DNA of 64,000 bases, from the NCBI RefSeq assembly GCF_030811655.1, contig NZ_JAUSRE010000006.1, forward strand, positions 124,001 to 188,000, read 5' to 3'. Shown piece after piece: positions 48,252-57,102 of this stretch. The notes under the pieces were generated by a model, which saw only the letters and a list, made by a program, of their open reading frames with translations, ran no database searches and was not told the origin of the DNA. The position numbers and the translations under genes are program-made. This DNA comes from Pseudarthrobacter enclensis. GTDB lineage: Bacteria; Actinomycetota; Actinomycetes; Actinomycetales; Micrococcaceae. Numbering within the stretch: position 1 is the first letter of the stretch; each line of letters starts with the position of its first letter.

Positions 48252-49259
48252 ATGACAGCTCCCGGGCGTTCGGCGGCAGCCAGGCGCCTGGCTGCCGTGG
48301 GCAGATGGCTGTTCTTCCCCGTTGTACTGCCGGTGGCAGTGGTCTCAGCCCTGCGCGGGCTGCCCGCCGACCTGCCCGTACTGGGGGTCCAGCTCGTGGC
48401 GTTCACACCCTGGCTCGCAGTGCCCGCCGCCGCGGCACTGCTGCTTTCCTTCCTGGGACGGCGCCGCTGGCAGCAGGTGCTGGCCGCCGCCCTGGCCGCG
48501 TGCCAGGCGTTCTGGCTCTTCCCACTGGACGTCCGGGAGCCCGCTGCCGAAGCTGCCGGCAAACAGATCACGCTTGTCGCCATGAGCATCAATGCGGAGT
48601 TGGGCGGCGCAGACGCCGAGGGCATCGTGCGACTGGTCCGCGACCGGCATGTGGACCTGCTGGCGGTCGAGGAGTACACGCCGGAACTGTCCCGACGGCT
48701 CGCGGCCGCCGGGCTTGACGGCCTCCTACCCCACCGTGACGCCCATCCCAGGGCCGGCGCAGGCGGGACGGCCATCTACACGTCGTTCAGCATGAAGGAG
48801 ACCGGAGTGCTCCCCGGTACGCAGTTCACCATGCCAGTGGTCCGCCTGGACCTCGGCGACGGAAGCGGCACCGGCCTTCGCGTTGTGGCCGTCCATACCC
48901 TGGCCCCCGTGGGGGACGGCCTCGGCCAATGGCGGCGTGACCTGGCCACGGTGGCCAGGTCGGACAACGGTTCAGGCCCCCTGCTGCTGGCGGGTGACTT
49001 CAACGCGACGTACGACCACCGGGAGTTCCGGGCGCTGCTGGCCGGAACCGGCGGCAACCGCGCCCTGGTGGACGTGGCCGCCTCGCTGGGCGACCGGCTG
49101 GTGCCCACGTGGCCCATGCGCGATTACCGACTGCCGGGGATTGCGCTTGACCATCTGGTGGCCAGTCCCGACATCAAGGGCTCCGAATACACCGTCCAAA
49201 GGGTGGATGGGACGGACCACGCCGCAGTTATAGCAACGCTCCATGTCCAGGTGCCCTAG
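48252..49259 (+). CDS. Endonuclease/exonuclease/phosphatase family membrane protein
   Basis: A 335-aa protein with two or three N-terminal transmembrane segments (residues ~15-100) followed by an EEP-fold domain. The domain shows MSINAELGGAD with the metal-ligand Asn, AVEEYT, GDFNATYDHREF and the C-terminal SDH-like TDHAAVIA with catalytic Asp-His. It is probably a membrane-tethered phosphodiesterase or phosphatase facing outward. The substrate is unknown. It converges on the SDR gene with a 4-base overlap of stop codons. Confidence 0.88.
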   Translation: MTAPGRSAAARRLAAVGRWLFFPVVLPVAVVSALRGLPADLPVLGVQLVAFTPWLAVPAAAALLLSFLGRRRWQQVLAAALAACQAFWLFPLDVREPAAEAAGKQITLVAMSINAELGGADAEGIVRLVRDRHVDLLAVEEYTPELSRRLAAAGLDGLLPHRDAHPRAGAGGTAIYTSFSMKETGVLPGTQFTMPVVRLDLGDGSGTGLRVVAVHTLAPVGDGLGQWRRDLATVARSDNGSGPLLLAGDFNATYDHREFRALLAGTGGNRALVDVAASLGDRLVPTWPMRDYRLPGIALDHLVASPDIKGSEYTVQRVDGTDHAAVIATLHVQVP

Positions 49260-50014
49260 CTTTTCCTGATCAGCTTGTGGGTGCCGGCCTGCGCCACTGG
49301 CCGGATGACGATCTGGTCCAGGTTGACGTGGTGCGGGAGTGTGACGGCGTAACGGACCACGTCGGCCACATCCTCCGCAGTCAGTGGCTTCTCAACGCCC
49401 TGGTACACCTTGCCGGCCGCCTGTGCGTCCCCCAGGCGGTTGAGCGCGAACTCCTCCGTCTGCACCAGTCCCGGCGCCACCTCGATGACGCGGACGTTGT
49501 GATCGGCTTCCTCAAGCCGGAGGGCGTTGGTCAGGGCGTGCTGGCCGAACTTGGCTGCGTTGTAGCCTCCGCCGCCTTCGTACGCTTCCAGGCCCGCCGT
49601 TGAGGTCAGGTTCAGCACGGTGCCCTCGCCGGTGGCGCGCAGCATGGGCAGGAAGGCGCGGGTGAGCTTCATGGTGCCCAGGACGTTGACGCGGTACATC
49701 CATTCCCAGTCCTCCGTGGTGGCGTCCCCCACTTTGTCAGCTCCCCGGGCGCCGCCGGCGATGTTGATCAGGGTATCGATGCCGCCAGCACCGGTGACCT
49801 GCGCGAGAAGCCGGGACACGTCGTCGTCCTCCGCAATGTCTGCAGGAATGGCGACGGCGCCCGTGTCCCTTTCCAGGGCCGCGAGCCGTTCGGCCCGTCG
49901 CGCCACGGCGAAGACCGTCCACCCGTCGGCGCGGAGCGCACGCACTGCAGCCTCGCCGATTCCGCTGCTCGCGCCGGTTACCAATGCTGCCTTTTTCTGC
50001 AATTCCTCAGTCAT
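49256..50014 (-). CDS. SDR family oxidoreductase
   Basis: A 252-aa short-chain dehydrogenase/reductase of the classical group. The NAD(P) motif TGASSGIGE lies at residues ~14-22, NIAGG replaces the usual NNAG, and the catalytic Ser-Tyr-Lys are in the LTSTAG and YNAAKF segments. An acidic residue after the third strand is absent and Arg follows (VARRAERL), favouring NADP. Its end overlaps the convergent EEP gene, and it begins 18 bases upstream of the DUF488 gene on the opposite flank. Confidence 0.92.
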   Translation of the reverse strand: MTEELQKKAALVTGASSGIGEAAVRALRADGWTVFAVARRAERLAALERDTGAVAIPADIAEDDDVSRLLAQVTGAGGIDTLINIAGGARGADKVGDATTEDWEWMYRVNVLGTMKLTRAFLPMLRATGEGTVLNLTSTAGLEAYEGGGGYNAAKFGQHALTNALRLEEADHNVRVIEVAPGLVQTEEFALNRLGDAQAAGKVYQGVEKPLTAEDVADVVRYAVTLPHHVNLDQIVIRPVAQAGTHKLIRKS

Positions 50015-50032
50015 GGCACCACCCTAGCCGGA

Positions 50033-50404
50033 TCAGTCGGCGGCCAGTCCCACGAGGTAATCAAGAAGGACGCGTGCATTGTTGGCATCGGTATCGCGGG
50101 CGGCGTAGAGGAGGGTGACCCGGGGATGGCCGGCCGACAGCTCCAGGAGCGTCTCTACGGCAGGATTGGTGCCCAGTTCCGCCCGGTAGCGGTCGCTGAA
50201 GTCGGCAAACCGCTCCGGGCGGTGGTTGAACTCCTTGCGCAGCTCCGTGGACGGTGCCACGTCCTTGAGCCAGAGGTCGACGGCGGCGCCCTCCTTGGGC
50301 ATCCCCCGCGGCCAGAGCCGGTCCACCAGCACCCGGAAGCCGTCGTCGTCCGCCGGCGGGTCATAAATGCGCTTTATGCGAATGGTTCCGTGAATGCCGC
50401 TCAT
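50033..50404 (-). CDS. DUF488 family protein
   Basis: A 123-aa cytosolic protein matching DUF488: IKRIYDPPADDDGFRVLVDRLWPRG, FNHRPERFADF, and the C-terminal VTLLYAARDTDANNARVL. Function is unknown; members are widespread and sometimes near stress genes. ATG at 50404 is used; one three codons earlier is possible and neither has an evident ribosome-binding site. A much longer open frame upstream is antisense to valS and not real. Divergent from valS with 81 bases between. Confidence 0.9.
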   Translation of the reverse strand: MSGIHGTIRIKRIYDPPADDDGFRVLVDRLWPRGMPKEGAAVDLWLKDVAPSTELRKEFNHRPERFADFSDRYRAELGTNPAVETLLELSAGHPRVTLLYAARDTDANNARVLLDYLVGLAAD

Positions 50405-50485
50405 AAGGCGCATGCTACCGGTGCACGCGTCCCGCCGGACCCCGCGGGTTGGGTGGGATGGAAGCGGGCATGAAAGAATTGCCCA

Positions 50486-53107
50486 ATGGCTGAAGACACG
50501 CAGGGTACAGACACGCCCACCACCGCCCGCATCAACGTTCCGGACAAGCCGGCCCTCGAGGGCCTCGAAGCCGCGCTCACCCAGCGCTGGCTGTCCGAAG
50601 GAACCTACAAGTTCAACCCCGACACCACCCGGGAGCAGGTCTATTCGATCGACACTCCCCCGCCCACCGCGTCGGGATCCCTGCATGTGGGGCACATGTT
50701 CTCCTTCACCCAGACGGACGTCCAGGCCCGCTACATGCGCATGACCGGCAGGAACGTCTTCTACCCCATGGGCTGGGACGACAACGGCCTGCCCACCGAG
50801 CGCCGGGTCCAGAATTACTACGGTGTCCGCTGCGATCCCGCCATCCCGTACAACGCCGACTACCGGCCACCGGCGCAGCCGGCCAAGAACCAGCGCGATT
50901 TCGATGTGGTGTCGCGCCAGAACTTCATCGAACTGTGCGAGGAACTGGCCGTCGAGGACGAAAAGGTCTTCGAGAACCTGTTCCAGACCCTGGGCCTGTC
51001 CGTGGACTGGGACCTCACCTACCGCACCATCGACGACACCTCCCGTGCCGTGTCCCAGCGCGCCTTCCTGGCCAACCTGGCTGCCGGGGATGCCTACATG
51101 GCCGAGGCACCCACGCTGTGGGATGTTACTTTCCGCACCGCAGTGGCCCAGGCAGAGCTCGAGGACCGGGAAGTTCCCGGCGCTTACTACCGCTATCCCT
51201 TCTTCACGGAAGACGGGGAGAAGGTCTTCATCGAGACCACCCGTCCGGAGTTGCTGGCGGCGTGCGCGGCGCTGGTGGCAAACCCCGACGACGAGCGGTA
51301 CCAGCCGCTGTTCGGCAAGACCGTGAAGTCCCCGCTGTTCGACGTCGAGCTGGAGGTCAAGGCCCACCCGCTGGCAAAGGCGGACAAGGGTTCCGGCATC
51401 GCCATGGTCTGCACCTTCGGCGACCTCACCGACGTCACCTGGTGGCGCGAACTGCAGCTTCCCACGCGCGCCATCATGGGCCGCGACGGGCGCATTATTG
51501 CTGAGACCCCCGAGTGGATCACCAGCGACGCCGGCAAGGCAGCCTACGCCGCAATCGCCGGCAAGACTGCCTTCTCCGCCAAGGAAGCCGTGGTGGAGCT
51601 GCTCAAGGAAGCGGACCTGCTGGACGGTGAACCGAAAAAGATCAGCCACCCGGTGAACTTCTTCGAAAAGGGCGACAAGCCCCTGGAAGTGGTCACCTCC
51701 CGCCAGTGGTACATCCGCAACGGCGGCCGCGACGAGGACCGCCGCGAACGCCTGATCGGCCGGGGCAAGGAAATCGACTTCCACCCGTCCTTCATGCGCT
51801 CCCGCTACGAGAACTGGATCGCGGGCCTCAACGGCGACTGGCTGGTCTCACGCCAGCGCTTCTTTGGCGTGCCCATCCCCGTCTGGTACCCGCTCGATGC
51901 CCAGGGCAACCCGGACTATGACAACCCCATCCTGCCCTCCGACGACCTGCTCCCAGTGGACCCGGCAGCCGACGCCGCACCGGGATTCGACGAGGCCCAG
52001 CGTGATCAGCCCAACGGCTTCACGGGAGACGCGGACGTGCTGGACACGTGGGCCACGTCGTCCCTGACCCCGCAGATCGTGGGCGGCTGGAGCAGGGATG
52101 AGGAGCTGTTCGGCAAAGTCTTCCCGTTCGACCTCCGCCCGCAGGGCCACGACATCATCCGGACCTGGCTGTTCTCCTCGGTGGTCCGTGCCGATGCGCT
52201 GCAGAAGTGCGCTCCCTGGAAGCACGCGGCCATCTCCGGCTGGATCCTGGACCCGGACCGCAAGAAGATGTCCAAGTCCAAGGGCAACGTGGTGGTCCCG
52301 ACGGATGTGCTGAACGAATACGGTTCGGACGCCGTCCGCTACTGGGCGGCTTCCGCCCGGCTGGGCGCGGACACCGCTTACGAGATCGCCCAGATGAAGA
52401 TCGGGCGGCGACTGGCCATCAAGCTGCTGAACGCCTCCAAGTTCGTGCTGAACCTGGGTGCCACCGAGAACTCTGTGCTCTCCGGTGACCTGTCGGTCCT
52501 GACGAACCCCTTGGACCGTGCGCTGCTGGCACAGTTGGCCGACGTCGTCGCGCAGTCCACCAGGGCGTTCGACAACTACGACTATGCCCGCGCCCTTCAG
52601 CTCACGGAGTCGTTCTTCTGGCAGTTCACGGACGACTATGTTGAGCTGATCAAGGACCGCGCATACGGTGCAGCGGGAGAAGCGGAGCAGGCGTCCGTGC
52701 TTGCTGCGCTGGCTACTGCCCTGGACACCCTGCTGCGGCTCTTCGCTCCGTTCCTGCCCTTCGCCACGGAGGAAGTATGGAGCTGGTGGCGCAACGGCTC
52801 CGTGCACCGGGCGGCGTGGCCCGCCGCGCTGGAGATTCCCGGTGGGGACACCACCATGCTGGCGACCGTTGGCGTGGCGCTCAGCGGTGTCCGCAAGGCC
52901 AAGTCGGAGGCGAAGGTCAAGCAGCGCACCGAGGTGTTGTCCGCGACCATCACGGCCCCGGAAGCGCTGACCGCGCAACTGCAGGCGGGACTGGCCGACC
53001 TCAAGGCCGCGTCCAACGCCCGGGACATCACTTTGGTGGTGGGTGAAGGCGACCTCACGGTGAGCGACGTTGCCCTGGCGCCCAGTGACGAGCCCGCCAA
53101 GGCCTGA
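50486..53107 (+). CDS. valS: Valyl-tRNA synthetase
   Basis: Charges tRNA-Val and edits Thr (873 aa). The HIGH motif is HVGH in ASGSLHVGHM (residues ~60-69), the editing domain follows, and KMSKS is KKMSKSKGN around residue 595. A short C-terminal coiled region (KAKSEAKVKQ) replaces the longer arm of many ValS enzymes; this is usual in actinobacteria. No T-box was found upstream. A strong terminator follows. Confidence 0.96.
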   Translation: MAEDTQGTDTPTTARINVPDKPALEGLEAALTQRWLSEGTYKFNPDTTREQVYSIDTPPPTASGSLHVGHMFSFTQTDVQARYMRMTGRNVFYPMGWDDNGLPTERRVQNYYGVRCDPAIPYNADYRPPAQPAKNQRDFDVVSRQNFIELCEELAVEDEKVFENLFQTLGLSVDWDLTYRTIDDTSRAVSQRAFLANLAAGDAYMAEAPTLWDVTFRTAVAQAELEDREVPGAYYRYPFFTEDGEKVFIETTRPELLAACAALVANPDDERYQPLFGKTVKSPLFDVELEVKAHPLAKADKGSGIAMVCTFGDLTDVTWWRELQLPTRAIMGRDGRIIAETPEWITSDAGKAAYAAIAGKTAFSAKEAVVELLKEADLLDGEPKKISHPVNFFEKGDKPLEVVTSRQWYIRNGGRDEDRRERLIGRGKEIDFHPSFMRSRYENWIAGLNGDWLVSRQRFFGVPIPVWYPLDAQGNPDYDNPILPSDDLLPVDPAADAAPGFDEAQRDQPNGFTGDADVLDTWATSSLTPQIVGGWSRDEELFGKVFPFDLRPQGHDIIRTWLFSSVVRADALQKCAPWKHAAISGWILDPDRKKMSKSKGNVVVPTDVLNEYGSDAVRYWAASARLGADTAYEIAQMKIGRRLAIKLLNASKFVLNLGATENSVLSGDLSVLTNPLDRALLAQLADVVAQSTRAFDNYDYARALQLTESFFWQFTDDYVELIKDRAYGAAGEAEQASVLAALATALDTLLRLFAPFLPFATEEVWSWWRNGSVHRAAWPAALEIPGGDTTMLATVGVALSGVRKAKSEAKVKQRTEVLSATITAPEALTAQLQAGLADLKAASNARDITLVVGEGDLTVSDVALAPSDEPAKA

Positions 53108-53149
53108 AAGGCGCCCATAGCCGGCCCGGCCCTGTTTCCGGGCAAAGGG

Positions 53150-53185
53150 GAAGCCCCATCAGCGTTTTGCCGTTGGTGGGGCTTC
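53150..53185 (+). terminator. Terminator of valS
   Basis: GAAGCCCCATCAGCG pairs with CGTTGGTGGGGCTTC around TTTTGC with small mismatches, followed by GACTGTTTC. Confidence 0.7.
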
Positions 53186-53392
53186 GACTGTTTCGGCCAT
53201 CCGGTGACGTGCTCTGATGGTCTGGCAGGATCCGCTGATCTTCAGGTCTTACTGCCCCGTCACTGACAGCTTGCATTCAACTTTGCCGATGGCTGCGTCA
53301 AAATACATATCACTGAATCTTTGGTTCCTGCGTCCCGCTTCTTTCGAAGTGGGTAAGGTCAATTGTTCTCCTGCTCCATGCCATGCACAAGG

Positions 53393-53434
53393 GCCCCGGG
53401 ATAACTACACGCTGGTAGTTATCCCGGGGCCCCT
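53393..53434 (-). terminator. Terminator of the DsbA-like gene
   Basis: Perfect 18-bp stem GGGCCCCGGGATAACTAC (53393-53410) / GTAGTTATCCCGGGGCCC (53417-53434) with loop ACGCTG, 31 bases past the stop codon of the minus-strand gene. Confidence 0.8.
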
Positions 53435-53465
53435 GGAGCATCGCGACCCCGCCGGCGGTCCGGGC

Positions 53466-54080
53466 TCAGTCGAATTCCGGGCTCTCGGTGCGGCTGCGCT
53501 TCAACTCGAAGAAGTGCGGGAAGGCGGCGATGGTTGTGGTGGCATCCCAGATCCTGCCGGCTTCCTCTCCACGGGGAATCCTGGTGAGGACCGGACCAAA
53601 GAAGGCGGTTCCGTTGAACGCGACCACAGGTGTGCCCACGTCCTGGCCCACGAGGGAGATGCCTTCGTCATGGCTGGCCCGGAGCTGCCGGTCATAGGCG
53701 TCGCTGGTGGCGGCGTCAGCCAGGGAAGCAGGGAGCCCGCACTCGGCCAGGGCCTTGGTGATCACCTGCGTGCGGTCCTTCTCACCCTGGTTGTGGATCA
53801 GCGTTCCCATGGCGTCGTACAGGGGCTTGATGAACTGCGGCCCGTGCTCCTCCCGGGCGGCGATGATGACGCGCACCATCCCCCAGGCGTTGTCCATGGA
53901 TTCGCGGTAGCCGGGGTCCAGGTCGCGTCCCTCGTTCAGCACCGCGAGGCTCATGACGTGCCACTCCGTCTCGATGTCGCGGACGGCTTCCACCTCACCG
54001 ATCCAGCGGGATGTGACCCACGCGAACGGGCACAGGGGGTCGAACCAGAAATCGGCTTTGTTCTTGGCAGGTGCAGACAC
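53466..54080 (-). CDS. DsbA-family mycothiol-dependent nitroreductase-like protein (Rv2466c type), single active-site Cys
   Basis: A 204-aa thioredoxin-fold protein. The active site reads DPLCPFAWVTSRW with Cys17 but Ala20 where the well-studied Mycobacterium tuberculosis Rv2466c has a second Cys (CPWC), so it is a monothiol form. The GTPVVAFNG cis-Pro loop (TPV) is present and no signal peptide is seen, indicating a cytosolic enzyme using mycothiol. Likely roles are reduction of mycothiolated or nitro compounds in oxidative stress. It follows clpX by 14 bases and may be on the same transcript. Confidence 0.85.
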   Translation of the reverse strand: MSAPAKNKADFWFDPLCPFAWVTSRWIGEVEAVRDIETEWHVMSLAVLNEGRDLDPGYRESMDNAWGMVRVIIAAREEHGPQFIKPLYDAMGTLIHNQGEKDRTQVITKALAECGLPASLADAATSDAYDRQLRASHDEGISLVGQDVGTPVVAFNGTAFFGPVLTRIPRGEEAGRIWDATTTIAAFPHFFELKRSRTESPEFD

Positions 54081-54094
54081 GAAGGTCCTCTCGG

Positions 54095-55375
54095 TCAGGC
54101 AGACTTACGGCGCTTGGCGACGTGCGGAATCATGGTGGGTTCGGCTCCGCGCAAGACCACGTCCTCGGTGATCACCACGCTGGCAACATCCTCGCGGCTT
54201 GGAAGATCGAACATGACGGGAAGCAGGACTTCCTCCAGGATGGCGCGGAGCCCGCGGGCACCTGTGCCCCGTTCCAGGGCCTGCTCGGCAATGGCCTCAA
54301 GGGCGGTGTCGTCAAACACCAGCTCCACGCCGTCGATCTGGAACATCTTCTGGTACTGCTTCACCAGTGCGTTCTTGGGAGTGGAGAGAATCTGGATCAG
54401 GGCGTCCCGGTCAAGGTTGGACACGGTGGTGATGACGGGGAGCCGGCCGATGAATTCGGGGATGAGGCCGAACTTCAGCAGGTCCTCCGGCATGACCTCG
54501 CCGTAGGAGTCAACCTTCTTGCTGGCCTCGTTGAGCGGCGCGCCGAAGCCGATACCCTTGCGGCCGGAACGGGACCCAATGATCTCCTCCAGGCCCGCGA
54601 AGGCGCCTGCCACGATGAACAGGACGTTCGTGGTGTCGATCTGGATGAATTCCTGGTGCGGGTGCTTCCGTCCGCCCTGCGGCGGGACGGAGGCAACAGT
54701 GCCCTCCAGGATCTTCAGGAGTGCCTGCTGCACGCCCTCGCCGGACACGTCCCGGGTGATGGAGGGGTTTTCGCTCTTGCGGGAGATCTTGTCGATCTCG
54801 TCGATGTAGATGATGCCCTGTTCGGCCTTCTTGACGTCATAGTCCGCGGCCTGGATGAGCTTGAGGAGGATGTTCTCCACGTCCTCGCCCACGTAGCCGG
54901 CCTCGGTCAAAGCGGTGGCGTCCGCGACGGCGAAGGGGACGTTCAGGCGCCGGGCAAGGGTCTGGGCCAGGTAGGTCTTGCCGCATCCTGTGGGTCCGAT
55001 GAGGAGGATGTTCGACTTGGCGATTTCGACGTCGTCGTGATGGCCGCCGTCCCCGAGGCTTCCGGACTTGGGTGCGTGGCCGGCCTGGATGCGCTTGTAG
55101 TGGTTGTAGACCGCGACGGCGAGAGAGCGTTTCGCAGGCTCCTGGCCGATGACGTATTCCTGCAGGAAGTCGAAGATCTCACGCGGCTTGGGCAGTTCGA
55201 AGCTGCCGAGGTCGGCAACCTCCGCCAGTTCCTCTTCGATGATTTCGTTGCACAACTCGATGCATTCATCGCAGATGTAGACACCGGGCCCGGCAATGAG
55301 CTTGCGCACCTGCTTCTGGCTCTTTCCGCAGAAAGAGCACTTCAGCAGATCCGTGCTCTCGCCAATCCGAGCCAT
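54095..55375 (-). CDS. clpX: ATP-dependent Clp protease ATP-binding subunit ClpX
   Basis: The AAA+ unfoldase (426 aa) that feeds tagged proteins to ClpP1P2. A zinc-binding N-domain has Cys pairs CSFC and CDEC (residues ~15-40); Walker A is GPTGCGKT, Walker [10 protein letters not shown], and the RKH-type pore loops and the ClpP-docking IGFG loop (GIGFGAP) are present. ATG at 55375. It is separated from clpP2 by 173 bases containing a terminator, so it has its own promoter. Confidence 0.97.
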   Translation of the reverse strand: MARIGESTDLLKCSFCGKSQKQVRKLIAGPGVYICDECIELCNEIIEEELAEVADLGSFELPKPREIFDFLQEYVIGQEPAKRSLAVAVYNHYKRIQAGHAPKSGSLGDGGHHDDVEIAKSNILLIGPTGCGKTYLAQTLARRLNVPFAVADATALTEAGYVGEDVENILLKLIQAADYDVKKAEQGIIYIDEIDKISRKSENPSITRDVSGEGVQQALLKILEGTVASVPPQGGRKHPHQEFIQIDTTNVLFIVAGAFAGLEEIIGSRSGRKGIGFGAPLNEASKKVDSYGEVMPEDLLKFGLIPEFIGRLPVITTVSNLDRDALIQILSTPKNALVKQYQKMFQIDGVELVFDDTALEAIAEQALERGTGARGLRAILEEVLLPVMFDLPSREDVASVVITEDVVLRGAEPTMIPHVAKRRKSA

Positions 55376-55504
55376 ATGTGAACCCCTTAGTATCCTGCTG
55401 CCAGGCAGCCCTGCACCATTGCTGAAATCTACCCGGCCAGCGCAGACCGGTTTATGACAACATCCACTCTAGGTCACATTCGCTCCCCAAGGTGGAAAGA
55501 AAAG

Positions 55505-55537
55505 GCCGGTGCGGCCAAATGAATTGGCCGCACCGGC
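55505..55537 (-). terminator. Terminator between clpP2 and clpX
   Basis: GCCGGTGCGGCCAA (55505-55518) pairs with TTGGCCGCACCGGC (55524-55537); the minus strand continues CTTTTCTTTCC. Confidence 0.85.
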
Positions 55538-55548
55538 TCTACGCACTG

Positions 55549-56208
55549 CTACCTCGTGATTGCCTGGGGCTTGATCTTGCGTGAATCCAGTACCTGGTCG
55601 ATGAGGCCATATGCCTGGGCCTCGTCGGCGGTGAGGATCTTGTCACGCTCGATGTCGTTGTTGACCTGCTCGGACGTGCGTCCGGAGTGCTGGGCCAACG
55701 TGTCCTCAAGCCAGGACCGCATGCGCATGACCTCTGCCGCCTGGATTTCCAGGTCTGAGGCCTGTCCACCCTGGCCGCCGGACAGCGCCGGCTGGTGGAT
55801 CAGGACGCGGGCATTGGGCAGGGCCAGCCGCTTGCCGGGGGTGCCGGCGGCCAGCAGGACGGCGGCGGCACTGGCGGCCTGGCCCAGGCACACGGTCTGG
55901 ATCTCCGGGCGGATGTACTGCATGGTGTCGTAGATCGCCGTCATGGCCGTGAACGAGCCGCCGGGAGAATTGATGTAAAGGGTGATGTCGCGGTCCGGGT
56001 CCGTGGATTCCAGAACCAGCAGCTGGGCCATGATGTCATCGGCGGAAGCGTCATCAACCTGCACCCCGAGGAAGATGATGCGGTCCTCGAAGAGCTTGGT
56101 GTAGGGGTCCTGGCGCTTGAAGCCGTACGGGGTGCGTTCCTCGAACTGTGGCAGGACGTAGCGGCTGGACGGAAGATTGCCGGCTGACCACCCGAAGTTG
56201 TAGTTCAT
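55549..56208 (-). CDS. clpP2: ATP-dependent Clp protease proteolytic subunit ClpP2
   Basis: A 219-aa serine peptidase subunit. Catalytic Ser in [14 protein letters not shown], His in NARVLIHQP and an Asp near residue 185. A 25-residue N-terminal extension ([25 protein letters not shown]) distinguishes it from ClpP1, as in mycobacteria, where ClpP1 and ClpP2 form mixed tetradecamers and only the mixed form is active. The ATG at 56208 is used; the frame upstream runs into clpP1. It follows clpP1 by 37 bases. Confidence 0.96.
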   Translation of the reverse strand: MNYNFGWSAGNLPSSRYVLPQFEERTPYGFKRQDPYTKLFEDRIIFLGVQVDDASADDIMAQLLVLESTDPDRDITLYINSPGGSFTAMTAIYDTMQYIRPEIQTVCLGQAASAAAVLLAAGTPGKRLALPNARVLIHQPALSGGQGGQASDLEIQAAEVMRMRSWLEDTLAQHSGRTSEQVNNDIERDKILTADEAQAYGLIDQVLDSRKIKPQAITR

Positions 56209-56245
56209 TGTGTTTGCTCCTGATCGAAGGGGTTCTTGATGCCGG

Positions 56246-56896
56246 TTAGTTCTGGGAGGCTGATTCGCCGGAGGAACCATTGGACGTTCCGCCGCCGCCT
56301 GACACGGAGCCGGCGTGAGCGGCGATCTTGTCGAAGAAGCCGTATTCGAGGGCCTCAGCGGCAGTGAACCACTTGTCGCGGTCGTTGTCCTTGAGGATGG
56401 TTTCCACGGTCTGGCCGGTCTGCTCCGCAGTCAGCTCAGCCATGACCTTCTTCATGTGCAGGATAAGTTCGGCCTGGATCTTGATGTCGGACGCGGTACC
56501 GCCGATACCGCCGGAGGGCTGGTGCATCAGCACGCGTGCATTGGGGGTGGCGTACCGCTTGCCCTTGGTGCCCGAGGAGAGCAGGAACTGGCCCATGGAA
56601 GCTGCCAGGCCGGTGGCGACGGTCACGACGTCGTTGGGGATGAACTGCATGGTGTCGTAGATGGCCATGCCTGCCGTGACGGAACCGCCCGGCGAGTTGA
56701 TGTAGAGGTAGATGTCCTTCTCCGGGTTCTCGGCCGAGAGCAGGAGCAGCTGTGAGCAGATCGCGTTGGCGTTGTCGTCACGCACCTCCGAGCCCAGCCA
56801 GATGATCCGCTCCTTGAGAAGGCGGTTGTAAATGTAGTTGTCCTGGGCTGCAGGATCGACGGTCGCCATCCGGGGGGCCTCTGAGTGCTGTGACAT
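56246..56896 (-). CDS. clpP1: ATP-dependent Clp protease proteolytic subunit ClpP1
   Basis: A 216-aa ClpP subunit with catalytic Ser in [14 protein letters not shown], His in NARVLMHQP and a Gly/Ser-rich C-terminal tail ([13 protein letters not shown]). It is the first gene of clpP1-clpP2. About 96 bases upstream lies a ClgR-type box, the activator site for Clp genes in Corynebacterium and Streptomyces. Confidence 0.96.
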   Translation of the reverse strand: MSQHSEAPRMATVDPAAQDNYIYNRLLKERIIWLGSEVRDDNANAICSQLLLLSAENPEKDIYLYINSPGGSVTAGMAIYDTMQFIPNDVVTVATGLAASMGQFLLSSGTKGKRYATPNARVLMHQPSGGIGGTASDIKIQAELILHMKKVMAELTAEQTGQTVETILKDNDRDKWFTAAEALEYGFFDKIAAHAGSVSGGGGTSNGSSGESASQN

Positions 56897-56991
56897 GTTT
56901 ACTTACCTCTCACTGGTGACGGTGACATCACTGAAAATCACTACTTGGACACTAACCGGTTTCCCGGGCGTTTTGTTCGCGCACCGAGGGC

Positions 56992-57009
56992 TGTTCGCTG
57001 ACGGCGCAC
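56992..57009. promoter_or_regulatory. Candidate ClgR box upstream of clpP1P2
   Basis: TGTTCGCTGACGGCGCAC fits the Corynebacterium ClgR consensus WNNWCGCYNANRGCGWWS at all but one position, including the CGC...GCG core. It lies in the clpP1-tig gap, where activation of clpP1P2 on proteolytic stress would act. Confidence 0.55.
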
Positions 57010-57048
57010 GATCGTCGAATCGGCGGTGCATCCTTCGTGTCCAATGCG

Positions 57049-57083
57049 AACGGCCCCCGGATCGAAGCGATCCAGGGGCCGTT
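57049..57083 (-). terminator. Terminator of tig
   Basis: AACGGCCCCCGGATC pairs with GATCCAGGGGCCGTT (one bulged base) around GAAGC, 20 bases after the tig stop. There is no strong U tract. Confidence 0.65.
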
Positions 57084-57102
57084 TCAGGCGGGCCGGTAAG
57101 GG

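Larger units (their letters stand above)
53108..53465. other. Intergenic region between convergent genes, low-GC in the middle
   Basis: Between valS and the DsbA-like gene. It holds one terminator for each side (53150-53185 and 53393-53434). The 207 bases between (53186-53392) are visibly less GC-rich than the surroundings (for example AAAATACATATCACTG) and contain no ORF with a plausible start and ribosome-binding site. Nothing else was recognised. Confidence 0.5.

Noticed and set aside
50405..51784. Extension of the DUF488 frame to 583 codons
   Set aside because: The added part is antisense to valS. The DUF488 domain starts at 50404.
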